NCBI GenBank assembly: GCA_025363455.1 | Contig: JANYDW010000046.1 | Coordinates: 1 to 56,623 of the forward strand | Source: Oleiharenicola sp. | Lineage (GTDB): Bacteria; Verrucomicrobiota; Verrucomicrobiia; Opitutales; Opitutaceae | Length of the DNA: 56,623 nt | Reading direction: 5' to 3' | Part shown: positions 29,836 to 38,571 of the stretch, one piece after another | Numbering within the stretch: the stretch's first letter is position 1 | Layout: each line of letters begins with the position of its first letter | The notes under the pieces: generated by a model | Seen by the model: only the letters and a program-made list of their open reading frames with translations | What the model was told of the DNA's origin: nothing | The model's database searches: none | Program-made: the position numbers and the translations under genes

Positions 29836-29870
29836 GGGCGCGGCATTAATTCGGCCGATGCGCCCTCGAT

Positions 29871-29930
29871 TGTAGGAGCGGCTTTAGGCCGCGACCTCCA
29901 CTCGAATCGCGGCCTAAAGCCGCTTCGAAC
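29871..29930. repeat. TGTAGG hairpin repeat (REP-like), copy a
   Basis: The ends TGTAGGAGCGGCTTTAGGCC and GGCCTAAAGCCGCTTC form a long stem around a loop of about 20 bases. The pattern resembles the REP sequences of other bacteria that carry GTAGGAGCGGC. Related copies are at 35143, 35720, 36744, 49601 and 55204. Confidence 0.75.
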
Positions 29931-29949
29931 AAAAGAACCCGGGAGGACT

Positions 29950-31056
29950 TCATGGAACTGGCGGGGCTTTCCCGATCAATTCCGCGCCCAGCGAGCCGAG
30001 CCCCACGCTTTGGTAGTGGCGGAGCATCTCGATGTTCTCGCGCACCAGCGCGCCCATGCTGGCGCAGCGGAGGTAGCGGGGGGACTGGAAGTGCTCGGCG
30101 AGACCTTCGCGCAGGCTCCGGACGTTTTCCTCGGGCGCGATCGGGTCGCGCTCCATGGCGTCGATCAGCGCATTCAAGCGCGGGGCCGCAATCTCCGCCC
30201 GCGCGAGGATGAGCGACTGCTCCTCCCGCTGATATTGCAGCGCAGTCTGCGGGTGGAGGTGTCGGGCGCAAAACTGCGCGAGCTTGCTGTTCTCCTTGAA
30301 GAACTGCGGCAGGTAGAAATTCTTGCGCCCGTGGTGCGACTGCTGGTCGAAATCCATGGCGCGGATGCGCACCTGCCAGCCCTCGAAGTCGGGGGTGAGC
30401 ACAACCACGTAGTTGTAGCTGCGCATGTCGCCGAGCAGGCGCACGAAGCAGCGCTCGTTGAACTTCACCAGCTCCTTCGCGATGCGGATGGGCTTCAGCT
30501 CGCGGTTTTCCAGCCAGCGGGCGCTGAAGATGTCGCCCGGCACGCCCGCGATGTGCTCCTCGACGAGGGTGTTGCCGTGGGTGATGAAATTGAGGCGGTT
30601 GGGCGAGAGCAGGTGCTCGAGCTCGAGGCCGTAGATGCGTGAGGCATCGGCCTTCTTGATGTAGAAGTAGTCGGGATTGTCGTTGAAGGCATTGACAATC
30701 CGGATGCGGAAGGGCGTCGAGTTGCCGAAGCTGCAGAAATCGACGCGGTCGATGTAGAGGTGCTGCATCACGGAGAAGTCGCCGTCCACCCGCAGCAGGG
30801 CGTAGATGCGCTTGAGGTCCTCGTTCAGCGCAGGGATTTCCTCGGCTTGGTAGGCGACGGATTCCCAGAGAGTGTTGCGGCCCTCGCTGTCCATCAACGG
30901 GTGGGCTTCATGGAAATGCCGCAGCCGCTCGTAGGTAACGGGCAGGTCGCGCTCACGGCGGAATTTCCGCAGATACGCACGCAGGTCGTCACCGATGGGA
31001 TAGCTCGGTTTCTTGCGCGTGCGAAAGGGGGCCTGCGAGGCAGTGATGTCGTCCAT
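29950..31056 (-). CDS. Conserved protein of unknown function, possible kinase-like fold
   Basis: The protein is 368 residues from ATG 31056. I do not recognise its family. Stretches such as GNTLVEEHIAGVPGDIF and RIRAMDFDQQSHHG are reminiscent of the hinge and the metal-binding Asp region of kinase-like folds (aminoglycoside phosphotransferase or HipA type), but the catalytic-loop His/Asp motif is not clear. The N-terminal part is basic and Arg-rich. It is divergent from the GT-C-like membrane protein with a 136-bp gap. An extended frame upstream is low-complexity and unlikely. Confidence 0.6.
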   Translation of the reverse strand: MDDITASQAPFRTRKKPSYPIGDDLRAYLRKFRRERDLPVTYERLRHFHEAHPLMDSEGRNTLWESVAYQAEEIPALNEDLKRIYALLRVDGDFSVMQHLYIDRVDFCSFGNSTPFRIRIVNAFNDNPDYFYIKKADASRIYGLELEHLLSPNRLNFITHGNTLVEEHIAGVPGDIFSARWLENRELKPIRIAKELVKFNERCFVRLLGDMRSYNYVVVLTPDFEGWQVRIRAMDFDQQSHHGRKNFYLPQFFKENSKLAQFCARHLHPQTALQYQREEQSLILARAEIAAPRLNALIDAMERDPIAPEENVRSLREGLAEHFQSPRYLRCASMGALVRENIEMLRHYQSVGLGSLGAELIGKAPPVP

Positions 31057-31192
31057 CCTCTGCGCACCCTGACCGGGCCGTGGTGCCGTGGCAATCCCGG
31101 CGTCGACGGCGCGCCCCGGGCGCCCCTGCAGTAAGCTGGCCGCGGGCGCTCCGTTGTTGCCTCCGCGCCGGGGCCGGGTTGTCGTCGACGCC

Positions 31193-32767
31193 ATGTCCCT
31201 GCGATCCAAGCTTTCCGCCCTGTCCCCGGGGGACGGCTGGCGGCTGGCGCGGATCGCCGTGATCGCCGGCTTCATGCTGCTGATCGGACGCTACTGGAAT
31301 CCGTACTATGGGTTCACGGCCCTCTTGCAGGCTGACCCCGTGACCGAATCTCTTCTGCCGGCCTCGCTGCGCGACACGCCAATCTTCATCCACCCCATCA
31401 CGGGCCGTTACGATGGAGTCTACTATGCCCAGATCGCCACCAGCCCGGCCCTGCGCGATCCCGCCTTGGCCGAAGCCGTGGACGATCTGGGTTATCGAGC
31501 CCGGCGCATTCTGCTCGGTGCGATTGCCTGGGTGGCGGGTGGGGGGGACGCGGTCAGGACCGTGCACGTGTATGCGTGGTTGAACGTCATCCTTTGGTTT
31601 GTTTTCGCCGGGCTGCTTTGGCCGGTATTCCCCACCGAGACGGGCGCGCGGGCGCTGCTGGGATGGGGGGCGTTGCTGCTGACCAGCGGGACCGTGGCGA
31701 GCGTGCGGCTGGCCCTGACGGATTTGGCCGCGGCGACCTTGCTGGCGGCGGCGCTATATCAGTCGGAGAAGGGCCGGTCTGTCGCGTCCACCGTGTTGCT
31801 GGGGGCGGGCGGTCTGGCCCGGGAAACGGCATTGCTCGGCCTGAGCACGCTGTTGCCCCGGCAGAGAATAAATTTCCGCGGGTTGGCCCGCCGGGGCGGA
31901 CTGGCCTTATTGGCCATCCTGCCCCTGGCCGGCTGGTGGTGGTATCTCCGGTCGGCAACCGGATCTTCGAGTGCCGGCACGGCCAATTTCGCCTGGCCTC
32001 TGACGGGCTGGATCGGACGGTGGAACGAGCTGGTGCAGCTGACGCGGACCGAATCGAACCACTGGCTGGTGGCCGGCGCCTGGCTCGATGTCGTCGCCCT
32101 CGCGGTACAGATGGTCTATTTCCTGTTCCGACCGCAATGGCGCGATCCGTGGTGGCGGTTGGGCGGGCTCTTCACTGTGTTGGGCTTGTGTCTCGGGCCG
32201 GCCGTCATGGAGGGGCTGCCGGGCGCCGCCGCGCGGGTGCTGTTGCCACTCACTCTGGCGTTCAACGTCCTCGCCGTCCGGCGGCGGGCGGCACTGCCCT
32301 GGCTGATGCTGGGAAACCTGTCGGTAATTGTCGGGTTCTGGTCGCTTTGGGCTCCGCCCGCGGAACCTCACACCCTGTCGGCCCACGCCACGTGGAATCA
32401 AAGCAATGTGTTGGAAACCGATGCGCGCTGGTCGGTGGCCGAGTGGAACACCAAGTGGCGCTGGGCATGGTGCAACGGGACCGGCGGGGTGAATTTCCGG
32501 ATCTGGCCCTGGGCGCCCCGCGCGCGGCTGGAGTTGCAGGTACGCGGAGTTACGCCTCGATCTCTAGAGGTGTGGCACAACCAAGTCCGGGTTTGGCGCG
32601 GGCAGATCGGGGACCGGCCCCAGTGGATCCGCCTCCCCGAGCTGCCGGTGGAGCGAGGTAACTTGAAACTCGAGTTGCGCAGCGAGGCGCCGCCGGCCGC
32701 GGATGGGGCAGCCAACACCGCGCGTGACATCAGTTTCGCATGCTACGGCGCACGGCTGGCGAAGTAA
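31193..32767 (+). CDS. Multispanning membrane protein, GT-C-like
   Basis: The protein is 524 residues from ATG 31193. About ten membrane segments are visible. An early loop GRYDGVYYAQIA is similar in kind to the acidic first loop of lipid-linked-sugar glycosyltransferases of the GT-C class. A large soluble C-terminal part (about residues 425-524) looks like a beta domain. The call as a glycosyltransferase is an inference. Substrate and product are unknown. Transcription is divergent from the 368-residue protein and likely runs into the Sel1 gene. Confidence 0.55.
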   Translation: MSLRSKLSALSPGDGWRLARIAVIAGFMLLIGRYWNPYYGFTALLQADPVTESLLPASLRDTPIFIHPITGRYDGVYYAQIATSPALRDPALAEAVDDLGYRARRILLGAIAWVAGGGDAVRTVHVYAWLNVILWFVFAGLLWPVFPTETGARALLGWGALLLTSGTVASVRLALTDLAAATLLAAALYQSEKGRSVASTVLLGAGGLARETALLGLSTLLPRQRINFRGLARRGGLALLAILPLAGWWWYLRSATGSSSAGTANFAWPLTGWIGRWNELVQLTRTESNHWLVAGAWLDVVALAVQMVYFLFRPQWRDPWWRLGGLFTVLGLCLGPAVMEGLPGAAARVLLPLTLAFNVLAVRRRAALPWLMLGNLSVIVGFWSLWAPPAEPHTLSAHATWNQSNVLETDARWSVAEWNTKWRWAWCNGTGGVNFRIWPWAPRARLELQVRGVTPRSLEVWHNQVRVWRGQIGDRPQWIRLPELPVERGNLKLELRSEAPPAADGAANTARDISFACYGARLAK

Positions 32768-32851
32768 GTCAGCCGGCAGTTCTCATTCGGCCATGGTGTC
32801 GGCGGACCGGTGAATACTTGCGTGCCTTCCGGTTATGGCGATGCTCGCGGC

Positions 32852-34225
32852 ATGGATCGCCCGCGCCGCCTCGCTCTCTGCCTGCTGCCATGGCTCTTCT
32901 TCCTCGCCGCTCGGGCGGAAGAAACGCCAGCTTCCGTCACGGAAGGAAAATTCCTGGTCACCGAAGAGCGACGGATGGCCCTGGAGCGGGCACCATCAGG
33001 CGGGACGGCCGATGACCGGCTTGAACTGGCGTTGGCCTATGATGAACGGGGCGACAGGGCCCGGGCGGTCGAACAATACCAGCTAGCGGCCGCTGCTGGG
33101 GTGGGCGCAGCGGAGTTGCGGCTGGGTTGGTTGTATGAAACCGGGGCCGGAGTGCCGCAAAGTTACGCGGAAGCCCGGCTTCACTACGAGAAAGCACTTG
33201 TGCTGGGAGTGCCGGAGGCGAACTTGCGGCTGGGCTTGCATTACCTCGAGGGCTGGGGCGTGGCGCGCGATGTGCCGGCGGCCGTGGCGCACATGCAGGC
33301 GGCGGCGGATGCCGGCTATCAACCAGCACAGCGGGTCTTGTCCGAGATGTATTTCTCGGGCACCGGCGTCGCCGCCGACCTCAAGCTGGCACTGGCTTGG
33401 GCGGAAAAAGCGGCCACCAAGCGGGACCCCGGCGCGCAAACGCTGGCCGGGGCAATCCGACAGAAGGCTGCCCGGCTGCCCGGCGACCTGCAGGCGGCGC
33501 GCGAGTGGTATCAGTTGTCGGCGGAACAGGACTACGCTGACGGGATGCGCGCCATGTCGGCAACTTTTCTCAAACCCTCAGCCAATGCGGAGGAAGTCGC
33601 CATCGGGCTGCATTGGCTGGAGCTGGCCGCGGAGGGCGGAGATCCCGTCGCCGCTTTTCACCTGGCCGGCATATATCTGTGGCACCCCCGCCTGCGCCAG
33701 GAAGCCGACCGTCTGAAGAAAGCGGAGCAATTGCTGAAACAAGCGGCGGCCACCGGAGAACTGGCCGCGGCGGAGGTTCTGGAGTCGGCCGGGGAAATGG
33801 CGCTGGCGGAAGCCTTCCGCTATGTGATGAGTGTCCCGATGGAGGAGCGCTTTGTCCGGCGCATGGCGGCGGACGCGCCGACTGCCTGGGAAATTGCGAA
33901 TCACCTCGTCCGACCGCGACCGATAAAGATGGTTCGTCCAGTTTATCCGGCGGCGATGAGACTCGCGCGGACCAACGGCGCGGTTGAGTTGGAATTTGTG
34001 ATCGATACCACCGGCCGCGTGCGAGACGTGAAAGCGATCTCCGCCACCCATCCGGCCTTCACCGATCAGGCGATCGCCTGCATGGCCAACTGGCGCTTTG
34101 TTCCTGGCATGAAGGACAACCGCGTTATGAATACGCGGGCGCGGCAGAGGATCGAGTTCACTATGGCCCAAGGGATGGACGCGGTCGATGTGGCCAAATT
34201 CCCGCCGAAGTTGGCCAAGCCCTAG
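32852..34225 (+). CDS. Sel1-repeat protein with C-terminal TonB-like domain
   Basis: This 457-residue protein has a signal peptide (LALCLLPWLFFLAARAEE). Several Sel1/TPR-like repeats cover about residues 75-330 (LRLGWLYETGAGVPQSYAEA and similar). The C-terminal domain of about 90 residues matches the TonB C-terminal fold (IKMVRPVYPAAMRL, VELEFVIDTTGRV, ANWRFVPGM). It likely sits in the periplasm. The TonB-like end may bind an outer-membrane receptor while the repeats dock a partner. It lacks the usual N-terminal anchor plus Pro-rich spacer of true TonB. ATG 32852 is preferred over 32810 because it gives a clean signal peptide. Confidence 0.8.
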   Translation: MDRPRRLALCLLPWLFFLAARAEETPASVTEGKFLVTEERRMALERAPSGGTADDRLELALAYDERGDRARAVEQYQLAAAAGVGAAELRLGWLYETGAGVPQSYAEARLHYEKALVLGVPEANLRLGLHYLEGWGVARDVPAAVAHMQAAADAGYQPAQRVLSEMYFSGTGVAADLKLALAWAEKAATKRDPGAQTLAGAIRQKAARLPGDLQAAREWYQLSAEQDYADGMRAMSATFLKPSANAEEVAIGLHWLELAAEGGDPVAAFHLAGIYLWHPRLRQEADRLKKAEQLLKQAAATGELAAAEVLESAGEMALAEAFRYVMSVPMEERFVRRMAADAPTAWEIANHLVRPRPIKMVRPVYPAAMRLARTNGAVELEFVIDTTGRVRDVKAISATHPAFTDQAIACMANWRFVPGMKDNRVMNTRARQRIEFTMAQGMDAVDVAKFPPKLAKP

Positions 34226-34243
34226 GCGCGGTACGATGCAATC

Positions 34244-35161
34244 TCAGCTGGCCAGCAACCGTTCGGCTAGCGCGATGAGCCTGGCCCGGAGTGGTTGGCT
34301 GCGCTCGGCGAAGGCGCGCTGGTAAGCCTCGTATTCCGCCCGGCCTTCCGGCGTCTCGATGGCGATGGGCGCATGGCCGAGTGTCCGGAAATCGTAGGGA
34401 CTGGCGCGCATATCGATCTCGCGAATGTCGTGGGCGAGGGCAAAGCAGTCGGCGGTCAGCTCGGCCGGCGTGAAGGGCGCGAGCTTGAAAGCCCACTTGT
34501 AGAGATCCATGTTGGCGTGGAGGCAGCCGCGCTGCTCGAACTGCGCGCTGGTGGCGCGCTCGGGCTGCAATTTGTTCAAGGGCTGGGCGGGCGCCGTGAA
34601 AAAACGGAACGCGTCGAAATGCGAGCAGCGGATCGGCTGGGCCTCGACGATGCGGGCGAGCTCGTCGGGCGGAAAACGCAGCGACCACCGATTGTGCCGG
34701 ACCTCGTCGGGTGTCTGCCGGTAAACCATCGCCCACTCGTGCAGGCCGTAGCAGGCGAACTGTGGCGGGCGCTCCGCGGTGTGGCGCAACAGGGCCAGCA
34801 TCCACGCGAGACTGTCGCGCCGCTTGGGCGGAAAGGCGGCGGAGTTCAGCATCACCCCGTAGATCGGCTCAGGGCCCGGGCCCACTTTCATCTCATGGTA
34901 TTCGGGCCATTGCAGGTAATCGCGGGCGGCCGCCCCGAGCAACACGACGTCCGGGCCCGGATGCCAGCGACGCAGCCAACTGGCGCGGAAGCGGTAGTAT
35001 TCAAAGAGGAAATCTTCGACCGGATGTTTCTCACCCTTCGCCTGCCGGGCTTGATGCGGATCGGTCCAGACGCGGACGCGCTGCTCATGCGCGGCCCGGC
35101 GGGCAAGCCAGTCGGGCTCCGCGAGGTGAATGAGATCGGTCTTGTAGGAGCTTGCTTGCAA
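34244..35161 (-). CDS. Conserved uncharacterised protein (often labelled 3-methyladenine glycosylase)
   Basis: This protein of about 305 residues contains ARRAAHEQRVRVW and GEKHPVEDFLFEYYRFR followed by LRRWHPGPDVVLL. I recall this family from many Actinobacteria, where it is labelled as a DNA glycosylase without clear support. It has no helix-hairpin-helix motif. The start is unusual: the best start codon is a TTG at 35161 that lies inside a dispersed repeat, so the first residues (MQASSYK) come from the repeat. It is convergent with the Sel1 gene. Confidence 0.6.
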   Translation of the reverse strand: MQASSYKTDLIHLAEPDWLARRAAHEQRVRVWTDPHQARQAKGEKHPVEDFLFEYYRFRASWLRRWHPGPDVVLLGAAARDYLQWPEYHEMKVGPGPEPIYGVMLNSAAFPPKRRDSLAWMLALLRHTAERPPQFACYGLHEWAMVYRQTPDEVRHNRWSLRFPPDELARIVEAQPIRCSHFDAFRFFTAPAQPLNKLQPERATSAQFEQRGCLHANMDLYKWAFKLAPFTPAELTADCFALAHDIREIDMRASPYDFRTLGHAPIAIETPEGRAEYEAYQRAFAERSQPLRARLIALAERLLAS

Positions 35162-35199
35162 GCGATGGGTTGGGGGTCGCCTGTAAACGGGCTCCTACA
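35143..35199. repeat. TGTAGG hairpin repeat (REP-like), copy b, overlapping a gene start
   Basis: TGTAGGAGCTTGCTTGCAAG at one end and GGGCTCCTACA at the other. It overlaps the first seven codons of the gene at 34244-35161 and supplies its TTG start. It lies upstream of that gene and just after the stop of the EamA gene. Confidence 0.65.
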
Positions 35200-35241
35200 G
35201 GCAGGAGGCAGGCCGGCGAGGAAATTGGGAGCGAACCGGAA

Positions 35242-35658
35242 TCACGGCCAGACGATGACGGCGGTGCCGGCGAGGATCAGGGTGCAGCCGACCGCGGTGC
35301 GCAGGCTCAGGGTCTCGCCGAGGAAAAGCGCGGCGAGCATGAGGGTCAACGCGAGGCTCGACTTGTCCACGGCGCTGACGAGCGAGGCCGGGCCTGCCTG
35401 CAAGGCCTTGAAATAGAAGAGCCACGAGGCGCCGGTGGCGAAGCCCGACACCACGAGGAAGCCGAGCGAGGCACGCGGGATGGTGGCAACAGCAGCGAGG
35501 TTGCCTTGCACGGCGACCACCACCCACGCCAGTGTCAGCACCACGACGGTGCGGACGGCCGTGGCCACATTGGAATCAACGCCTTTCACGCCGAGCTTGG
35601 CGAGAATGGCGGTAAGGGCGGCAAAGACCGCCGAGAGGAGAGCGTAGGTCCACCACAT
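35242..35658 (-). CDS. Single-domain EamA/DMT-type transporter
   Basis: This 138-residue protein has four to five membrane segments: ALLSAVFAALTAILAKLGVK, LTLAWVVVAVQ, LGFLVVSGFATGASWLFYFK, ALTLMLAALFLGE and a last helix. It is half the length of usual drug/metabolite transporters and should work as a dimer. The start ATG 35658 is the natural one. A longer frame crosses an intergenic repeat and is rejected. The substrate is unknown. Confidence 0.78.
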   Translation of the reverse strand: MWWTYALLSAVFAALTAILAKLGVKGVDSNVATAVRTVVVLTLAWVVVAVQGNLAAVATIPRASLGFLVVSGFATGASWLFYFKALQAGPASLVSAVDKSSLALTLMLAALFLGETLSLRTAVGCTLILAGTAVIVWP

Positions 35659-35665
35659 GGGGGAA

Positions 35666-35703
35666 AGGATGAAGGAAGAAGGCGGAGGGATGAAGCATGA
35701 AAC
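35666..35703. repeat. Purine-word half arm upstream of the EamA gene
   Basis: The segment reads GGATGAAGGAAGAAGGCGGA and then GGGATGAAGCATGAA, words of 7-8 bases with ATGAAG. On the transcript strand it is a pyrimidine-rich arm just before the start codon. The second arm is missing, replaced by a REP-like repeat at 35720. Confidence 0.35.
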
Positions 35704-35719
35704 CGCGCGCGGCAAAAAC

Positions 35720-35790
35720 TGTAGAAGGGGCTTTACGCCCCGACCCGATGCGACGCTGATGTCCCGTCGGGGCGTAAAGCCCCGCCTACA
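35720..35790. repeat. TGTAG hairpin repeat (REP-like), copy c
   Basis: TGTAGAAGGGGCTTTACGCC and GGGGCGTAAAGCCCCGCCTACA form a near-perfect long stem. It includes the stop codon of the kinase gene at 35786-36694, which reads TAG inside CTACA. Confidence 0.75.
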
Positions 35791-36694
35791 GTTTCGCCAG
35801 CAACCGGCGCACGCCTTCAATCGGGGGCGTGGTGATGAAGTTGAGGGTGACCGGCCAGCGGTGGTCGGCGACGAGGTCCTTGAGCGTGGCAACCGCAAGC
35901 GCGGTATTGAGCAAGGCGCCACTAACCCCGCAGGGCACGGTGGCGTCACCGAACAATCTGGTGGTGACGAGCCGCGCCTGGCCGACCAGCTCGGCGAGCG
36001 CGGTGGTGAGGATGGTCTGTGCGGGCGCACAATCTGGACCCGCGAGCGCCACGACCTGCGGGGCGAACGCGGCCATGACGACGTTGGCCGTGGGATTATT
36101 GTAGAAGAACTGGGAATTGGCCGCGTAGTCGGCCAGGCCGGTATGGGTCTGCAGCGCGGCGCCGAGCCCGGAGGGCGCAGCCCAGCCCTGAAGTTCCAAG
36201 AGTGCACGGGCAATGCCCCGGCGGCCCAGGTCAAAACCGCTGCCGGGATCGCCGATTTTCCAGCCGAGTCCGCCAGCATAATGGACGGTGCCATCCGGCG
36301 CCCGCGCGGCGACAAACGAGCCGGTGCCGGCATGCAGCACGAGTCCGGGCGAACCGGCCGTGGCGAGTTCGAGCACGGGAATTGAATCGGCTGCGGCGAC
36401 AACGCGGCCATATCCCGTCAGTGTGGCCGCGAACTCGGTCCAGAAAGCCGGCGAGCCGGCCATATAGAGATGGAGACTGGAGACGGGAGGCCGGAGGCCG
36501 GGAACCGGGGCGGTATCGAGCAGGGCGGTCAGGCCGGTTTGCAGGATTTGCGGTGAGTTCTCCGGGCCGCACTGGCTCGGGTTGCAGCCGGAGGCGGTGT
36601 GGCGGGCGACAATGGTACCGGCGGCATCGACAAGGATGAGCTCCGTCTTGGTGCCGCCACCGTCCACGCCGATCTTGTAGGAATGGGTAACCAC
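35786..36694 (-). CDS. BadF/BadG-type ATPase, probable amino-sugar kinase
   Basis: The protein is about 302 residues from GTG 36694. Upstream GTG codons at 36703 and 36712 are also possible. The phosphate-1 loop IGVDGGGTKTELIL and the later LVLHAGTGSFVAA and GDPGSGFDLGRRG are typical of ASKHA-fold N-acetylglucosamine kinases of this family. It follows a SIS-domain gene on the same strand, which fits a pair acting on amino sugars. Two repeats intrude: a heptamer array codes for VPGLRPPVSSLHLY, and the stop codon lies in a REP-like palindrome. Confidence 0.75.
   Translation of the reverse strand: MVTHSYKIGVDGGGTKTELILVDAAGTIVARHTASGCNPSQCGPENSPQILQTGLTALLDTAPVPGLRPPVSSLHLYMAGSPAFWTEFAATLTGYGRVVAAADSIPVLELATAGSPGLVLHAGTGSFVAARAPDGTVHYAGGLGWKIGDPGSGFDLGRRGIARALLELQGWAAPSGLGAALQTHTGLADYAANSQFFYNNPTANVVMAAFAPQVVALAGPDCAPAQTILTTALAELVGQARLVTTRLFGDATVPCGVSGALLNTALAVATLKDLVADHRWPVTLNFITTPPIEGVRRLLAKL
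36471..36505. repeat. GGAGRC heptamer array inside a coding sequence
   Basis: TGGAGAC TGGAGAC GGGAGGC CGGAGGC CGGGAAC is a tandem heptamer array within the BadF-type gene, using the same word as the element at 25985-26117. It is read in frame and encodes PGLRPPVSSLH, so the insertion did not break the gene. Confidence 0.6.
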
Positions 36695-36718
36695 AGCACA
36701 CACGGAATACACGGAAGG
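36690..36718. repeat. CGGAATACA-type tandem word at a gene start
   Basis: On the minus strand the words TTCCGTGTA TTCCGTGTG TGCTGTGGT occur in tandem with a 9-base period. They cover all candidate GTG starts of the BadF-type gene. I recall this type of word as a common intergenic arm in related bacteria. No second arm is seen. Confidence 0.4.
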
Positions 36719-36743
36719 AGGTCTGGCCCAAGGCTGTTTTCAG

Positions 36744-36803
36744 GTAGGGGACGACCTCGATCGGTCCATTGGCACGAAGGACCGCGCAAGCGCGGCCCCT
36801 ACA
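36744..36803. repeat. GTAGGGG...CCCCTACA repeat (REP-like), copy d
   Basis: Ends GTAGGGG (36744-36750) and CCCCTAC (36796-36802), with an inner hairpin CCGCGCAAGCGCGG. It lies in the gap between the SIS gene and the BadF-type gene. Confidence 0.6.
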
Positions 36804-36822
36804 GGACAAGACCTCCGCCGCG

Positions 36823-37551
36823 TTACGCGAGCTGGCGGCTGAGCCGGCCCTTGTATTTTTTTCCGAGCTCGCGGTTGTAATTGATCGCGTCGGGCATGTT
36901 CTGGCTGCGGAGGATCGGCAGGTGGTGGCCGCCGTTCTTTAGCCACTCGATCGTCTCGAGCATGAGCAGATTCAGCAACGTGGCGCCGATCAACGTTGAG
37001 GTGGGACCGGCCATGACGCCCTCGGTCACCGGGGCGATCGCGTCGCCAGCCAGACCGAGATTGTCGAGCGTGTAGTCGGCGATCTCGTGGAGTTTTTTCC
37101 CGCCGGGATGGACGGTTGAGGCGGTCTTAGCCATGCCGACGCTGGTGAGGGCGACGACATTCATCTGTTTCTGTCGGGCGTAGAGCGCGACCTCGATGGG
37201 GGAGGAGTTCTTCCCCGAGTTGGAAATGATGATGATGGTCTCGCCGGCCGGCAGGCCGTGGGCGCGGTCGTAGCGTTCGGCCAACTTGGTGCCGTAGCCG
37301 ACCAGGTTCTCGATGAAGCCGCCCGTCGGGTCGGAGAGTCCGCTGACGCACACCAGTCCGCCGGCGCGGCCGATGATCTCACGACCGATGACGTCGCTGT
37401 GTCCGCTGCCGAAGACGTGGATGACGCCGCCATTGGCGACTGACTGGCCGAGGATGGTGCCGAGCTCTTTCAGCGTCGGGGCGTTTATCTCGCGGGCGCG
37501 GGCGAGCAGGGCGGTCGCGGTGGCGTAGTAAGTGTCAGCGATGGTGGCCAT
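36823..37551 (-). CDS. SIS-domain phosphosugar-binding protein
   Basis: This 242-residue protein has the sugar isomerase fold: VIHVFGSGHSDVIGREII at the phosphate loop and TIIIISNSGKNSSPIEVALY in the second half. It resembles the UPF0309/AgaS-like SIS proteins. It likely binds a phosphorylated amino sugar and may isomerise or deaminate it, perhaps acting with the kinase that follows. It starts 3 bp after the lpxR stop. Confidence 0.8.
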   Translation of the reverse strand: MATIADTYYATATALLARAREINAPTLKELGTILGQSVANGGVIHVFGSGHSDVIGREIIGRAGGLVCVSGLSDPTGGFIENLVGYGTKLAERYDRAHGLPAGETIIIISNSGKNSSPIEVALYARQKQMNVVALTSVGMAKTASTVHPGGKKLHEIADYTLDNLGLAGDAIAPVTEGVMAGPTSTLIGATLLNLLMLETIEWLKNGGHHLPILRSQNMPDAINYNRELGKKYKGRLSRQLA

Positions 37552-37554
37552 GGG

Positions 37555-38568
37555 TCAGCGGGAGAAGGAGAATCCAACGGAGCCAAACACATCGCGGCGG
37601 TCTTGGCCGTAAAATTCTTTCGTCCGGTAGTTCTGGGTGTAGGCGAGCTGGAAGCTGGGCCAGTGCAGGACGAAGCCGAGGTTAAGGTCGGCGACGACCG
37701 GTCGTTTGTTCACCGAAGGGCTGGCCCGCCAGGTGTTGCCATCAAGAAAGATGTCGCGGGCGACAGCACGCAGCTCGCCGCTGGCGTAGACGTAGGCGGA
37801 GAAACGGTCGGGTCCGCCGTCGTTCGGCGTGCTGCCGCCCCCAGGACGGATCAGATCGGCGCCGAAGTCGGCCGGCATATGCCAGCCCACGCGTACGACT
37901 GCGCCACCGGCGAGGTGCGTGGCCACATTGCCGAGGGTGACGCGGTGGCGGAGGACGAGATCTACCCCGAGGGGCGAAGCGGCGCCGTCCGTCCACTGCC
38001 AAGTGCGATAACGACGTTCCCAGGAAAGCTGCAGCCCCGGCTCGTCGTGCAGCTGGTTGGCCCAGCCGTTGGCATGGGGAACGTGGATGACGTCGTGCCA
38101 GGAATTCTGGATTGCCTCGCCGAGAGCGGAGGGACCGACGACGCCCACGGATAATTCGACGAGGCGCAGCTGGTTGGCCAGCTGAGCGTGGAGGAGTATC
38201 GACCCGTACAGCCAGGCGGCGTAGGGCCGGTCGCCCGGAAGCGGTGTGGCGGTTTCGGTGTCGCCGGGCGTATAAATGCTATGGCCGAGGGCAAAGCCGA
38301 CCTTGTAGTGCCAGTCCACGCGCTCCGGATTCATCCACGGGATGAAGCGCGCGGCGACCTGCACGAAACGGCGCGACTTGTTCAGGTCGGTCTCGCCGAG
38401 CCAGGTGAGCTTGAAGCCATTGGTGTAGTGCTCGTCGGTGCCGGCGAAATATTTGTCGTTCTCGCTCGAGACCGTGAACGTGTAGTGCCGGATGTTGATT
38501 TCGGGAAGCAGGTCCTCGGCGGACGCGAACACGGCGCCACAGCAAAGCAAACCAAAGAGGCGTTTCAT
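37555..38568 (-). CDS. lpxR: LpxR-family lipid A deacylase
   Basis: This 337-residue outer-membrane beta-barrel has a signal peptide (LFGLLCCGAVFASAED). The motifs are TVSSENDKYFAGTDEHYTNG, GDRPYAAWLY, and IQNSWHDVIHV with the expected catalytic His region. Family members remove the 3'-acyloxyacyl group of lipid A with calcium. The barrel ends FGSVGFSFSR. It lies between an RNA methyltransferase and a SIS gene with only 3-bp gaps, so co-transcription is certain. Confidence 0.85.
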   Translation of the reverse strand: MKRLFGLLCCGAVFASAEDLLPEINIRHYTFTVSSENDKYFAGTDEHYTNGFKLTWLGETDLNKSRRFVQVAARFIPWMNPERVDWHYKVGFALGHSIYTPGDTETATPLPGDRPYAAWLYGSILLHAQLANQLRLVELSVGVVGPSALGEAIQNSWHDVIHVPHANGWANQLHDEPGLQLSWERRYRTWQWTDGAASPLGVDLVLRHRVTLGNVATHLAGGAVVRVGWHMPADFGADLIRPGGGSTPNDGGPDRFSAYVYASGELRAVARDIFLDGNTWRASPSVNKRPVVADLNLGFVLHWPSFQLAYTQNYRTKEFYGQDRRDVFGSVGFSFSR

Positions 38569-38571
38569 GGC

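Noticed and set aside
35242..36411. A 389-codon frame fusing the EamA gene with upstream sequence
   Set aside because: The extension runs through a REP-like repeat and antisense to the kinase gene. ATG 35658 gives a complete transporter.
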